Shown: positions 14,002 to 20,305 of the stretch, in pieces
Layout of the letters: the number at the start of each line of letters is the position of its first letter
How positions within the stretch are numbered: position 1 is the first letter of the stretch
Virus record (IMG/VR): IMGVR_UViG_3300029259_000679
Location: 1-21,343 of that record
Source of the DNA: a virus
Reading direction: 5' to 3' (one strand)
Length of the DNA stretch: 21,343 bases
The notes under the pieces: model-generated
What the model was told of the DNA's origin: nothing
What the model saw: only the letters and a program-made list of their open reading frames with translations
Databases searched by the model: none
Position numbers and translations under genes: made by a program

Positions 14002-14670
14002 ATGAGCATTGCAAAAAGAACCAAAAAAAGAAGGTTAGAGCTTCGCTTAACTCAAGCAGAGGTGGCGACTAGTGTTGGCATTTCTCAACAATCACTTCAG
14101 AAGATAGAAGATGGAAAAACTAGCAGCCCAAGAAAGCTACTAGCGCTCGCTAAGATATTAGAATGCACACCTGAGTGGCTCCTATATGGTGAGCCATTCA
14201 ACGACCCTTCAGGCAAAAAGTCTAACAGCTCTCACCATTCCAACGTTGAGAACGTACCTTTTCAGCTTCACGTAAAAAAGCTACCGGTAATAAGCCAGGT
14301 GCAAGCTGGAGCTTGGTCTGAAGCCATTGACTTTAGATCACTGGGTGATGAGGTGGAGTGGGAAGACGCGCCAGCAAACGCCAGTGATAATGCTTTCTGG
14401 CTTAAAGTGGTTGGCGATAGCATGACCGCACAATCCGGCGTAAGCATCCCCGAGGGCCATATGATCCTAGTCGACCCAGATACTGAAGCGCAAAACGGCA
14501 ACTTAGTCGTAGCCAAGTTAGAAGGCACCGACGAAGTAACCTTTAAAAAATTTATAATGGATGCAGGGCAAAAGTACCTAAAACCTCTTAACCCCAATTA
14601 TCGACCATTAGAAATCAATGGTAACTGCCGGATCGTCGGGGTTGTCAAAGAAGCCAAGGTTAAGTTTTAG
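14002..14670 (+). CDS. CI-like repressor, helix-turn-helix plus S24 self-cleaving peptidase
   Basis: A 222-residue repressor. Residues 1-62 are an XRE helix-turn-helix (LTQAEVATSVGISQQSLQKI). Residues 64-92 are a linker. The C-terminal LexA/UmuD-like domain has the Ala102-Gly103 cleavage site, Ser140 in GDSM, and Lys172 in VAKL as the catalytic pair. RecA-stimulated self-cleavage would link prophage induction to DNA damage. Start: ATG 14002. An open frame back to a TTG at 13939 runs through operators and the promoter and is rejected. The ribosome site is weak, as is usual for cI translated from a maintenance promoter. A possible -35 TTGTCA lies at 13939-13944. Downstream, the RexA-like gene begins 25 bases on with a good ribosome site, so the two are probably cotranscribed. 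Confidence 0.92.
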   Translation: MSIAKRTKKRRLELRLTQAEVATSVGISQQSLQKIEDGKTSSPRKLLALAKILECTPEWLLYGEPFNDPSGKKSNSSHHSNVENVPFQLHVKKLPVISQVQAGAWSEAIDFRSLGDEVEWEDAPANASDNAFWLKVVGDSMTAQSGVSIPEGHMILVDPDTEAQNGNLVVAKLEGTDEVTFKKFIMDAGQKYLKPLNPNYRPLEINGNCRIVGVVKEAKVKF

Positions 14671-14695
14671 CATGAAATGCTCATGAGGAGCGAGA

Positions 14696-15706
14696 ATGAG
14701 ATCGGATACCAAAACAAAAACGGTTCATTATAAAAATGCAGTTATTACAAACACTCCTGAAACGCTTCAAGAGCTATTAAAAACAGCACTAGATAAAAGC
14801 GGGTCAATACCGAAAGCATTCGACCGTGAAGAAACTATAGGATTAGATGACTCAAACCGTCGCTTAATTAATCGTCACACATCCCAAAATGGGATGTTTT
14901 TTGGTCAGTTGGTTTTGTTCGAAAGCGGAAGAGGACAACCTTTAATAGAATTAAATATCAATACAGAGTTTTATCAAATCAACTCTATTACAACAGAGTT
15001 CTTGAAAGAAGGAATAAAAGACACTTCTAATGATGTCAGTAAAAGAGAGTTCATAGACTCAATTCTATATTTCGGAGTCCTTGATAACCACGTAATGGTT
15101 CTCCCGTCGAACGCCTTAAAAGCCAGAGACTTAGAAACACATTTGAATTGGCTCTTAACATCTCGAACCAACACCCTTCATGAACACAGCATTTTACATT
15201 TACAAGATAAGCCGACAGAAGAGACCATTTCAAAGATAATGCGTTCGCCAGTTCAAAAGATCGTTCTTGGTTCAAAAATTGAAACCTATGGCGAGTTAGA
15301 TAAAGAACGAGCTTTAAAATGGAAACCTAAAGGCATTGGTGCGAGTATACTAGAAGCGATTGCTGGACACAGTTGGGGGAAAACTGTTCGTCTTAACGAT
15401 TGCCTAGACGAGTCAAACTTAAAGGTTCATCTTGTGGTCTCATACTCAAGAAAAACCAATACTTCTGGTCAAAAGGTACTGGATAGCATAGCTACCTCCC
15501 TCAGAAATAGCGATGAGGACGACCTACTAATAAAGCTACACGGAGGAGGAACGATTAAAGGTAAAGACCTCAAGCTTTCTGGCAATTTGAGTGTAAAAAC
15601 AATCAGCGGTCTAATTGATGAAAGCGACCTTTATTTGAGAATGAGCGAATGGTTCATGTCCAAAGTAAAGTCAAATGAGTTAGAATTAGATTTCAACGAT
15701 GACTAA
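14696..15706 (+). CDS. RexA-like exclusion protein (by context and weak resemblance)
   Basis: A 336-residue soluble protein with a GAGGAG site six bases before its ATG. It lies directly after cI and before a four-helix membrane protein, the order of lambda cI-rexA-rexB. Lambda RexA is 279 residues. Two segments resemble it by eye: the strand-strand-helix FIDSILYFGVLDNHVM followed by RDLETHLNWLL (about residues 119-154), and the C-terminal helix after LSGNLSVKTIS with DLYLRMSEWF (about 310-325). The similarity is distant and would need profile comparison. If correct, the protein senses incoming phage DNA complexes and activates its membrane partner, causing abortive infection. It should be expressed in the lysogen with cI. 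Alternatively it is another two-component defence sensor. Confidence 0.6.
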   Translation: MRSDTKTKTVHYKNAVITNTPETLQELLKTALDKSGSIPKAFDREETIGLDDSNRRLINRHTSQNGMFFGQLVLFESGRGQPLIELNINTEFYQINSITTEFLKEGIKDTSNDVSKREFIDSILYFGVLDNHVMVLPSNALKARDLETHLNWLLTSRTNTLHEHSILHLQDKPTEETISKIMRSPVQKIVLGSKIETYGELDKERALKWKPKGIGASILEAIAGHSWGKTVRLNDCLDESNLKVHLVVSYSRKTNTSGQKVLDSIATSLRNSDEDDLLIKLHGGGTIKGKDLKLSGNLSVKTISGLIDESDLYLRMSEWFMSKVKSNELELDFNDD

Positions 15707-15729
15707 ATACAGGTTTAGGTAATTCAACC

Positions 15730-16257
15730 GTGCAAAAATACAGCCCAATTTCATTATTCTTAGGAGCATGCCTAAGCACCATATTTGGTGCTCTAGCGTT
15801 CTACGCCCTTATAATGAACTTATCTACAAACTCTTTGTTTGAAGCTAAAGCACCATGGGCTATCAGCAGCATTTTTTTGCTTCCAATTACACTTTGCATA
15901 CAATTACTTATTAGCCAATGGAGCTTAAAGTCTGAACAGGATGACTTAAAAAAAACGGAAGTTAGAAGATTAAGAGCACTACTTGAGCAAAAAAACAAAC
16001 ACATCTACTTTTGCTTAGCTTTCTATGTATTCTCATTTACAGTCACAATGTTACTTTTTTCTCTAGTCTCTCAATCCATTAATACATTCAAATATCCAAT
16101 CACTATAGTCGGTGGACTTGTTGGCCTAACGCTCTACTCTATCTGCTGGATAATTCATGAAAAGAAAGAAATTTCAGATTTTAAAGCTGCAATTAGTGAT
16201 AGAAAACGCCAACATGAGAACCAAAAGAGACGCAAAGAAAGATTCGGTAACGATTAA
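15730..16257 (+). CDS. Four-helix membrane protein, RexB-like
   Basis: A 175-residue inner-membrane protein starting with GTG at 15730, 24 bases after the RexA-like gene. Transmembrane segments lie at about 7-29, 42-63, 91-113 and 123-143. A charged cytoplasmic-type loop lies between the second and third (KTEVRRLRALLEQKNK, 75-90), and the C-terminal tail is basic (residues 145-175). Lambda RexB (144 residues) has the same four helices with a basic RRLAKIREY loop between helices two and three. RexB is an ion channel whose opening depolarises the cell during superinfection. The ribosome site is weak, so translation may be coupled to the upstream gene. A terminator follows at 16278-16303, closing the cI-rexA-rexB-like unit. 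Confidence 0.65.
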   Translation: MQKYSPISLFLGACLSTIFGALAFYALIMNLSTNSLFEAKAPWAISSIFLLPITLCIQLLISQWSLKSEQDDLKKTEVRRLRALLEQKNKHIYFCLAFYVFSFTVTMLLFSLVSQSINTFKYPITIVGGLVGLTLYSICWIIHEKKEISDFKAAISDRKRQHENQKRRKERFGND

Positions 16258-16277
16258 TTTATAGATTCAGATTACCT

Positions 16278-16303
16278 AAAGCCCACCTCGTGTGGGCTTT
16301 TTT
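16278..16303 (+). terminator. Rho-independent terminator after the rexB-like gene
   Basis: Perfect nine-base stem 16278-16286/16292-16300, loop CTCGT, followed by a T-run to 16303. It separates the lysogenic cI operon from the downstream csrA-led operon. Confidence 0.92.
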
Positions 16304-16355
16304 GTGCCCTTTTCTGAGAGTAGAAAATACAACAAGGTATATTTTTAAAAACAAA

Positions 16356-16399
16356 TACAACTTTTATTGTTGACACAAATACACCTTTGGTTGTAAATT
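16356..16399 (+). promoter_or_regulatory. CI-controlled promoter of the csrA-led operon, with two operators
   Basis: Perfect -35 TTGACA at 16370-16375, an 18-base spacer and -10 TAAATT at 16394-16399. Two operators of the cro-cI motif overlap it: TACAACTTTTATTGTT (16356-16371) covers the -35, and TACACCTTTGGTTGTA (16380-16395) fills the spacer. Degenerate copies may lie at 16328-16343 and 16412-16426. The layout is equivalent to lambda PL/OL. Confidence 0.75.
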
Positions 16400-16432
16400 T
16401 AACACATCGAAAACAACCAAAGTATAGGAATC

Positions 16433-16777
16433 ATGTTAATACTGACTCGACGCATCGGCGAAAGCATCATCATTGGAGACAACATCTCCTTAACCGTTTC
16501 TGGCATTAAAGGCGACCTAGTTCGCATCACGTCAGCGACACCAAAACTGCTGCTTGTTACTAAGAAAGTCACGCAATCCATCACGATTGGCCATGACATC
16601 ACAGTCACCATTCTTTCGATCAAAGGCATGCAAGTTCGCCTTGGCATCGACGCTCCTCGCTCTGTCTCCATTCATCGTGAAGAGATCTATCAGCGCATTC
16701 AGGATGAAAAGGCTCAAGACTTACCACTGTACGCACTGCAAAAGCCTCGTATCAGCTCAGCAGCACTAAACCGCTAG
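16433..16777 (+). CDS. Tandem CsrA-like RNA-binding regulator (one and a half CsrA units)
   Basis: A 114-residue protein made of two collinear CsrA copies. Residues 1-38 match CsrA 1-38 (LILTRR start, IGD turn, IKGDLVRI), then stop before the beta5-helix part. Residues 39-95 are a complete second copy ([37 protein letters not shown]). CsrA works as a dimer whose RNA site joins beta1 of one subunit (R6) with beta5 of the other (R44). Here the first beta1 has R6/R7, the second has Lys44/Lys45 in their place, and only one beta5 (R82) exists. The fused protein could therefore fold as a single-chain pseudo-dimer with one good RNA site, or mix with host CsrA. It would bind GGA-containing leaders. 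First gene of the CI-controlled plus-strand operon. The AGGA before its ATG is itself a GGA motif. Confidence 0.88.
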   Translation: MLILTRRIGESIIIGDNISLTVSGIKGDLVRITSATPKLLLVTKKVTQSITIGHDITVTILSIKGMQVRLGIDAPRSVSIHREEIYQRIQDEKAQDLPLYALQKPRISSAALNR

Positions 16778-16810
16778 TAATTCATCTAACCACTCTAAAG
16801 GAGAGCAAAC

Positions 16811-17206
16811 ATGGCTCGTCAACCATTAGCAAAAGGTCGCTTGGCTTACATTGCAGAAACCTACCAAAGCAATGAGATAGACCCACGTACCAGCCAGCCA
16901 AAAGAAAAAAATCGTTACGCCACTCTTGGCAGAGTAACCGCATGGCCTGCTGAAAACGGTGGTGTTATGCCGCAAATATCCATTGATATGGATGCCTTAC
17001 CACTAGGTGTTACCGGCTCCACAAAGCTAATGGTGTTTTGGGACGACCAAGCCCAACAAGGTAACTACACACAAGGCTATGACCAACAGCAACCCGCACA
17101 ACAAGCACCACCGCAAAGTTACGGCAGCTGGGGCAACATGCCACAGCAGCCACCTCAGCAAAGCCCAGCACCACAAAATGGCTTCAACCAACCAAACCGC
17201 AGATAG
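16811..17206 (+). CDS. Early protein with Pro/Gln-rich tail, unknown function
   Basis: A 131-residue protein with a good AAGGAG site. Residues 1-80 form a compact, beta-rich-looking domain (LAYIAETY, RYATLGRVTAW, PQISIDMDALP, STKLMVFWDD). From residue 82 to the end the sequence is a disordered Gln/Pro/Asn-rich tail. A folded beta domain plus a Gln/Pro-rich tail recalls single-stranded DNA-binding proteins, but the acidic DDDIPF-type tip is missing (it ends in NRR) and the core is not recognised as SSB. It follows csrA in the same operon. Function unknown; a nucleic-acid-binding role is only a suggestion. Confidence 0.62.
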   Translation: MARQPLAKGRLAYIAETYQSNEIDPRTSQPKEKNRYATLGRVTAWPAENGGVMPQISIDMDALPLGVTGSTKLMVFWDDQAQQGNYTQGYDQQQPAQQAPPQSYGSWGNMPQQPPQQSPAPQNGFNQPNRR

Positions 17207-17208
17207 CA

Positions 17209-17523
17209 ATGAGCAACAGCAAGCAGCGCAAACAAGCCCAACGCGAACGCGAAAAGGCCTTTGACATAAAACGCGTTGAAGTACCGTTATCCAAAACAGA
17301 ACGAAAAATGCTATTAGCAGGCTGTGAATTCCGAGGCGGTTATACCGCAGCGGAATACATCGCCACGCTGATCAGACGAGATTATGAACGCATCCAAGAA
17401 ACAAAAGAGACATTAGGCAATTGCCAACACTGCAATCACCCTCTTCCACAAGGATGCCAACGGAAACACAAAGGCCATAAAGACTGCTTTCATACGATAG
17501 AAGCACGAAAGCTTTCTTTGTGA
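17209..17523 (+). CDS. Small Cys/His-rich early protein
   Basis: A 104-residue protein starting two bases after the previous stop without its own strong ribosome site, so probably coupled. The N-terminus is very basic (residues 1-20). Residues 24-58 (VEVPLSKTERKMLLAG, YTAAEYIATLIRRDYER) look like a ribbon-helix-helix unit. The C-terminus has CQHC near residue 72 and a further C/H cluster (C83, H87, H90, C93, H95), consistent with a zinc-binding site. The combination suggests a DNA-binding regulator. The family is not recognised. Confidence 0.55.
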   Translation: MSNSKQRKQAQREREKAFDIKRVEVPLSKTERKMLLAGCEFRGGYTAAEYIATLIRRDYERIQETKETLGNCQHCNHPLPQGCQRKHKGHKDCFHTIEARKLSL

Positions 17524-17546
17524 CCTGTCACACACAGGACAGAAAA

Positions 17547-18017
17547 ATGAATACTAGATCAATGAACTGGAACTTAACGACCATTGCCGGCCATGACCAA
17601 CACGGTAATGAAATCAGCGTTCGTGAGTTAGTCGCAGCGATTGAAGGCTTTCAAGCCATTGAACGCATTGCCAACTTATCTGACAGCATGCGTGATTCTC
17701 TAGCGCGTCAAGCCGCTGAAAACTACCGCATTAAGCAGCAAAACGAATCGCTTCAACGCACGATCGCAGCGCAAGAGCATGCGTTAAACCACGCCCACTC
17801 TCGCATCAGCTCAATGCTAAGTGAGCAAGCTAGCGTTAGGCAGGATGCAGCTCTTGAAGCGCTGGCCGCTTACGCAAACCCAAAAAACTGGGCTAACCCA
17901 CGCAACCAACACGGCGACATTCAGGCCGATCAGCGCAACGTATTTATCAGAGGCTTCCACGGTTACGAAACTGCCATGGCCGCCATCAACGCACTAAACA
18001 AAGAACAAGCGGCATAA
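17547..18017 (+). CDS. Coiled-coil early protein of unknown function
   Basis: A 156-residue hydrophilic protein, helical through residues 25-110, with heptad-like spacing (MRDSLARQAAENYRIKQQ, SLQRTIAAQEHAL). The C-terminal part (about 115-150) is Asn/Gln-rich with FIRGFHGYETAMAA, a segment seen in small phage early proteins of unknown role. Start: ATG 17547 behind AGGACAG. A GTG at 17520 overlapping the previous gene is less likely. It lies mid-operon between the Cys/His-rich gene and the 202-residue gene. No enzymatic motif is visible. Confidence 0.58.
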   Translation: MNTRSMNWNLTTIAGHDQHGNEISVRELVAAIEGFQAIERIANLSDSMRDSLARQAAENYRIKQQNESLQRTIAAQEHALNHAHSRISSMLSEQASVRQDAALEALAAYANPKNWANPRNQHGDIQADQRNVFIRGFHGYETAMAAINALNKEQAA

Positions 18018-18040
18018 GTCGCTTAACAGGGAGAGTAATC

Positions 18041-18649
18041 ATGTACAGCAAATCACTAGCAAGATTCAAAGAAGACACAGTCAATCATGAACTAACGGTC
18101 ATGGAAGGCACTCGCTCCGTTCGCCACATGCGATTTGGTGAAAAAGGCTCGCCATTCTATGCCATCTACATAACAACCTTTCCCGGGCGCTTGGTTGTAA
18201 CTGGTGATATGGGCAGCTACACATTTCAAAGACTGAACGATATGTTTGAGTTTTTTCGTGGGAAAGACATTAACCCTGGCTATTGGGGTGAAAATCTTGA
18301 AGCAGAGCCAAGGGGTTCCGAGTACGGAAAGAAATGGTCTGAAAAGGCGTTTCACAATGCGGTTAGTGCGTACCTTACAAACAATTTAGATGATCCAGAA
18401 GATCTGGATGAAAAGGCCCAGCGCGCGCAGGTTGCCCTAGTCAGAAAGATAAAGCGTGAAGCGGCAGACGTTGAATGCAAAGAAGAAGCAGAAGAATGGG
18501 TCCGCGACTTTGCCCACGGCGAATTCTTGTTTGATGTTTTCTATGAATATGACTGTACAGAGTTTACCGATAGATATTTGTGGATTTGCCACGCGATAGT
18601 AGAAGTAATCAAGCGCTACGACGTGCTAAACGAACGATCCGCGGCTTAG
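18041..18649 (+). CDS. Phage early protein of unknown function
   Basis: A 202-residue acidic protein with a good GGGAGAG site. The N-terminal 85 residues look like a beta-rich domain with the segment TTFPGRLVVTGDMGSYTFQR (about 46-65). I have the impression that similar proteins occur in early regions of Pseudomonas and Burkholderia prophages without known function. Residues 110-165 are a charged helical stretch, and the C-terminus is aromatic (FLFDVFYEYD, DRYLWICHAIVEVIKRY). There is no catalytic motif, signal peptide or membrane segment. It is cotranscribed with the PrtN-like gene, which begins nine bases after its stop. Confidence 0.6.
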   Translation: MYSKSLARFKEDTVNHELTVMEGTRSVRHMRFGEKGSPFYAIYITTFPGRLVVTGDMGSYTFQRLNDMFEFFRGKDINPGYWGENLEAEPRGSEYGKKWSEKAFHNAVSAYLTNNLDDPEDLDEKAQRAQVALVRKIKREAADVECKEEAEEWVRDFAHGEFLFDVFYEYDCTEFTDRYLWICHAIVEVIKRYDVLNERSAA

Positions 18650-18658
18650 GAGAAACCT

Positions 18659-19021
18659 ATGAGTTCAAAAACATTATTTTTATTAATGGCAGAGTTTGAT
18701 GGTAGAGCTGCAGTAAAGTTATCTGAAGCACTGCATTATACAAACTTCAAAACACTCGCTGAAGCTAACAAAGCAGCAAATGCTGGTGAGCTAATGATAC
18801 CTGCATTCAGAATGTCACAATCACAAAAAAGCCCATACATAGTTCATTTAGAAGACTTGGCTGAAGCCGTAGACCAGGCGAGAAAGGAAGCAAAAGAGCG
18901 TGCTTTACTACTAAGCGGAAAAGCGCCCGTTATTGTAAAACAACCAAAAAAGCAAACTTTAGAACAAACCGCCCCCCTGCGCCGTGGACGACGCACACAA
19001 CAAGCCTCTATGCCGGCTTAG
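18659..19021 (+). CDS. PrtN-family protein (pyocin activator-like), likely excision or control factor
   Basis: A 120-residue protein of the pyocin activator PrtN family. The N-terminus TLFLLMAEFDGRAAVKL, the AEANKAANAGELMIPAFRM segment (residues about 33-53) and SPYIVHLEDLAEAVDQAR (59-76) follow the family pattern in order. The DNA-binding unit is a winged helix like that of small excisionases. In Pseudomonas PrtN activates pyocin genes after DNA damage. In prophages, members next to integrase genes may act as directionality factors. The tail from residue 77 is basic. A good GGAG site precedes the ATG. Its last bases overlap the end of the converging integrase gene by 14 bases. It is the last gene of the CI-controlled operon, so it would appear on induction together with the need to excise. 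Confidence 0.8.
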   Translation: MSSKTLFLLMAEFDGRAAVKLSEALHYTNFKTLAEANKAANAGELMIPAFRMSQSQKSPYIVHLEDLAEAVDQARKEAKERALLLSGKAPVIVKQPKKQTLEQTAPLRRGRRTQQASMPA

Positions 19022-20150
19022 CTAAGCCGGCCTCTCCAAGGCTTTTTATTAGCTCAAAGTCTGCGTACTTATCAAAGGACTCTAATTTATTTAGATGTGT
19101 ATACCGCGCTAAATTATTCCAAGAGCGATGTCCCGATATCATGCTGACCTGTGGGATTGAATAACCCAACTCAAATAAATGACTGACACCTTCATGGCGT
19201 AAATCATGAAAAGTTAAACCCTCAATACTAGCCGCTTTACATGCCCTTTGGTATGCAGCGCCTATTGTACTCTCGGCATAGGGGAATACCCTTAGCTCAC
19301 CTGGAGCTTTAGGCTGCCGTTTAATAAGTTCAATGGCGCGGGCCGGAAGGTTCAGCACCACATTATTGCCTTTTTTCTTTCGAGGGTGCTTCATATCTTT
19401 GATTTCTACCTGAGCTTTTTCAAAATCAACATCAGACCATTCTATCCTACATATTTCACCTAGCCTTCTAGTAGAAAAGATTGCAAACAAAACAATGTCA
19501 TCAAGCGGAGTTAGAAAAGGAGTGCTTCTCCCTTTACCATTTTTTTCTCTGTGCTTATAGGCGCAAATAGCATCGAGTTCTTCGACTAACAATCGTCGAT
19601 TTCTAGCCGTAGAACGATCGATAATTCCCATTCTACCTGCAAGGTCTACTGCATCTTCGATCTCTTGTAAGTCAATGGGGAGAGACCATGCAACCCTTGC
19701 GTATTTTGCCAATACTCGAATGTAAGCAATATCTTGATTGACCGTGGCAGGTTTAGCGCCATCTTCATAGTAACGTTTTCTCAAGTACTTCATGACGTCC
19801 GCAGAAGTCATATCTGAAATCATAATCTCTTTTAGAATGGGCTCCTTACTCATTAATACCATTGTGCTACGTTTAGTCTTCCCTAGCGGGTTGGGAGCAT
19901 CTTCATGTTCCAAAACATAACGCGCCATACTTTCAGCAACCGACAATTGAACAAGCGATTTACCGCGATCAAGCTGTCGTTTTATTTCAGCCTCTCGGGA
20001 ACTTGCCCATATCTCAGCTCTTTTCTGAGCACCACGACCTTCGAATGCCTCACTCTCGTTGAAGATAACTTTACCTAACTTCTTAATACGAATTTGGGCA
20101 TATACTACGTTGGTTCCGTCTTTCTTTTGTCGTTTACGATAACTAGCCAT
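19008..20150 (-). CDS. int: Tyrosine integrase of the dusA-targeting prophage
   Basis: A 380-residue tyrosine recombinase with the catalytic set R229 (TRRLGEI), K254 or a nearby Lys, H315 and R318 (FHDLRHE), H341 (GHRSW) and Y350 (ARYTHL). The N-terminus (1-60) is a small basic arm-binding domain (ASYRKRQKKDGTNVVYAQI), 65-165 the core-binding domain, and 185-360 the catalytic domain. It reads away from dusA with its start 155 bases from that gene, the arrangement of known dusA-targeting integrases, so it should catalyse integration into the 5' end of dusA. ATG 20150 has AGG seven bases upstream. Its end overlaps the PrtN-like gene. All catalytic residues look intact. Confidence 0.93.
   Translation of the reverse strand: MASYRKRQKKDGTNVVYAQIRIKKLGKVIFNESEAFEGRGAQKRAEIWASSREAEIKRQLDRGKSLVQLSVAESMARYVLEHEDAPNPLGKTKRSTMVLMSKEPILKEIMISDMTSADVMKYLRKRYYEDGAKPATVNQDIAYIRVLAKYARVAWSLPIDLQEIEDAVDLAGRMGIIDRSTARNRRLLVEELDAICAYKHREKNGKGRSTPFLTPLDDIVLFAIFSTRRLGEICRIEWSDVDFEKAQVEIKDMKHPRKKKGNNVVLNLPARAIELIKRQPKAPGELRVFPYAESTIGAAYQRACKAASIEGLTFHDLRHEGVSHLFELGYSIPQVSMISGHRSWNNLARYTHLNKLESFDKYADFELIKSLGEAGLAKPA
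19012..19056. terminator. Palindrome and hairpins between converging genes
   Basis: A perfect 20-bp palindrome at 19012-19031 (GCCGGCTTAG and its complement) covers the stop of the PrtN-like gene and sits just past the integrase stop. On the plus strand AAGCC 19024-19028 can also pair with GGCTT near 19040-19044, followed by T5. Likely ends the rightward operon. Confidence 0.55.
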
Positions 20151-20305
20151 ACATGAACCTGTAATTTTATGACATAATTGGGCTATAGATTTTTAACTAT
20201 TTATTTGGCAATAAGAAAGCAACGAGTGCTAAAAAATAATTTTCAGCACTCCGTTAGCACCAGACCACCTTAAACGCCAAATTTCAACCCAAAATGACAC
20301 TATAA
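20151..20305. other. Probable right attachment-site arm region
   Basis: Lies between the integrase and dusA, where integrase arm sites are expected. It holds an inverted repeat GAGTGCT 20224-20230 with AGCACTC 20245-20251, and a second inverse copy TTAGCAC at 20254-20260 matching GTGCTAA 20226-20232. The core of attR is inferred to lie in the first conserved codons of dusA (around 20365-20410). It cannot be fixed without the left junction. Confidence 0.4.
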
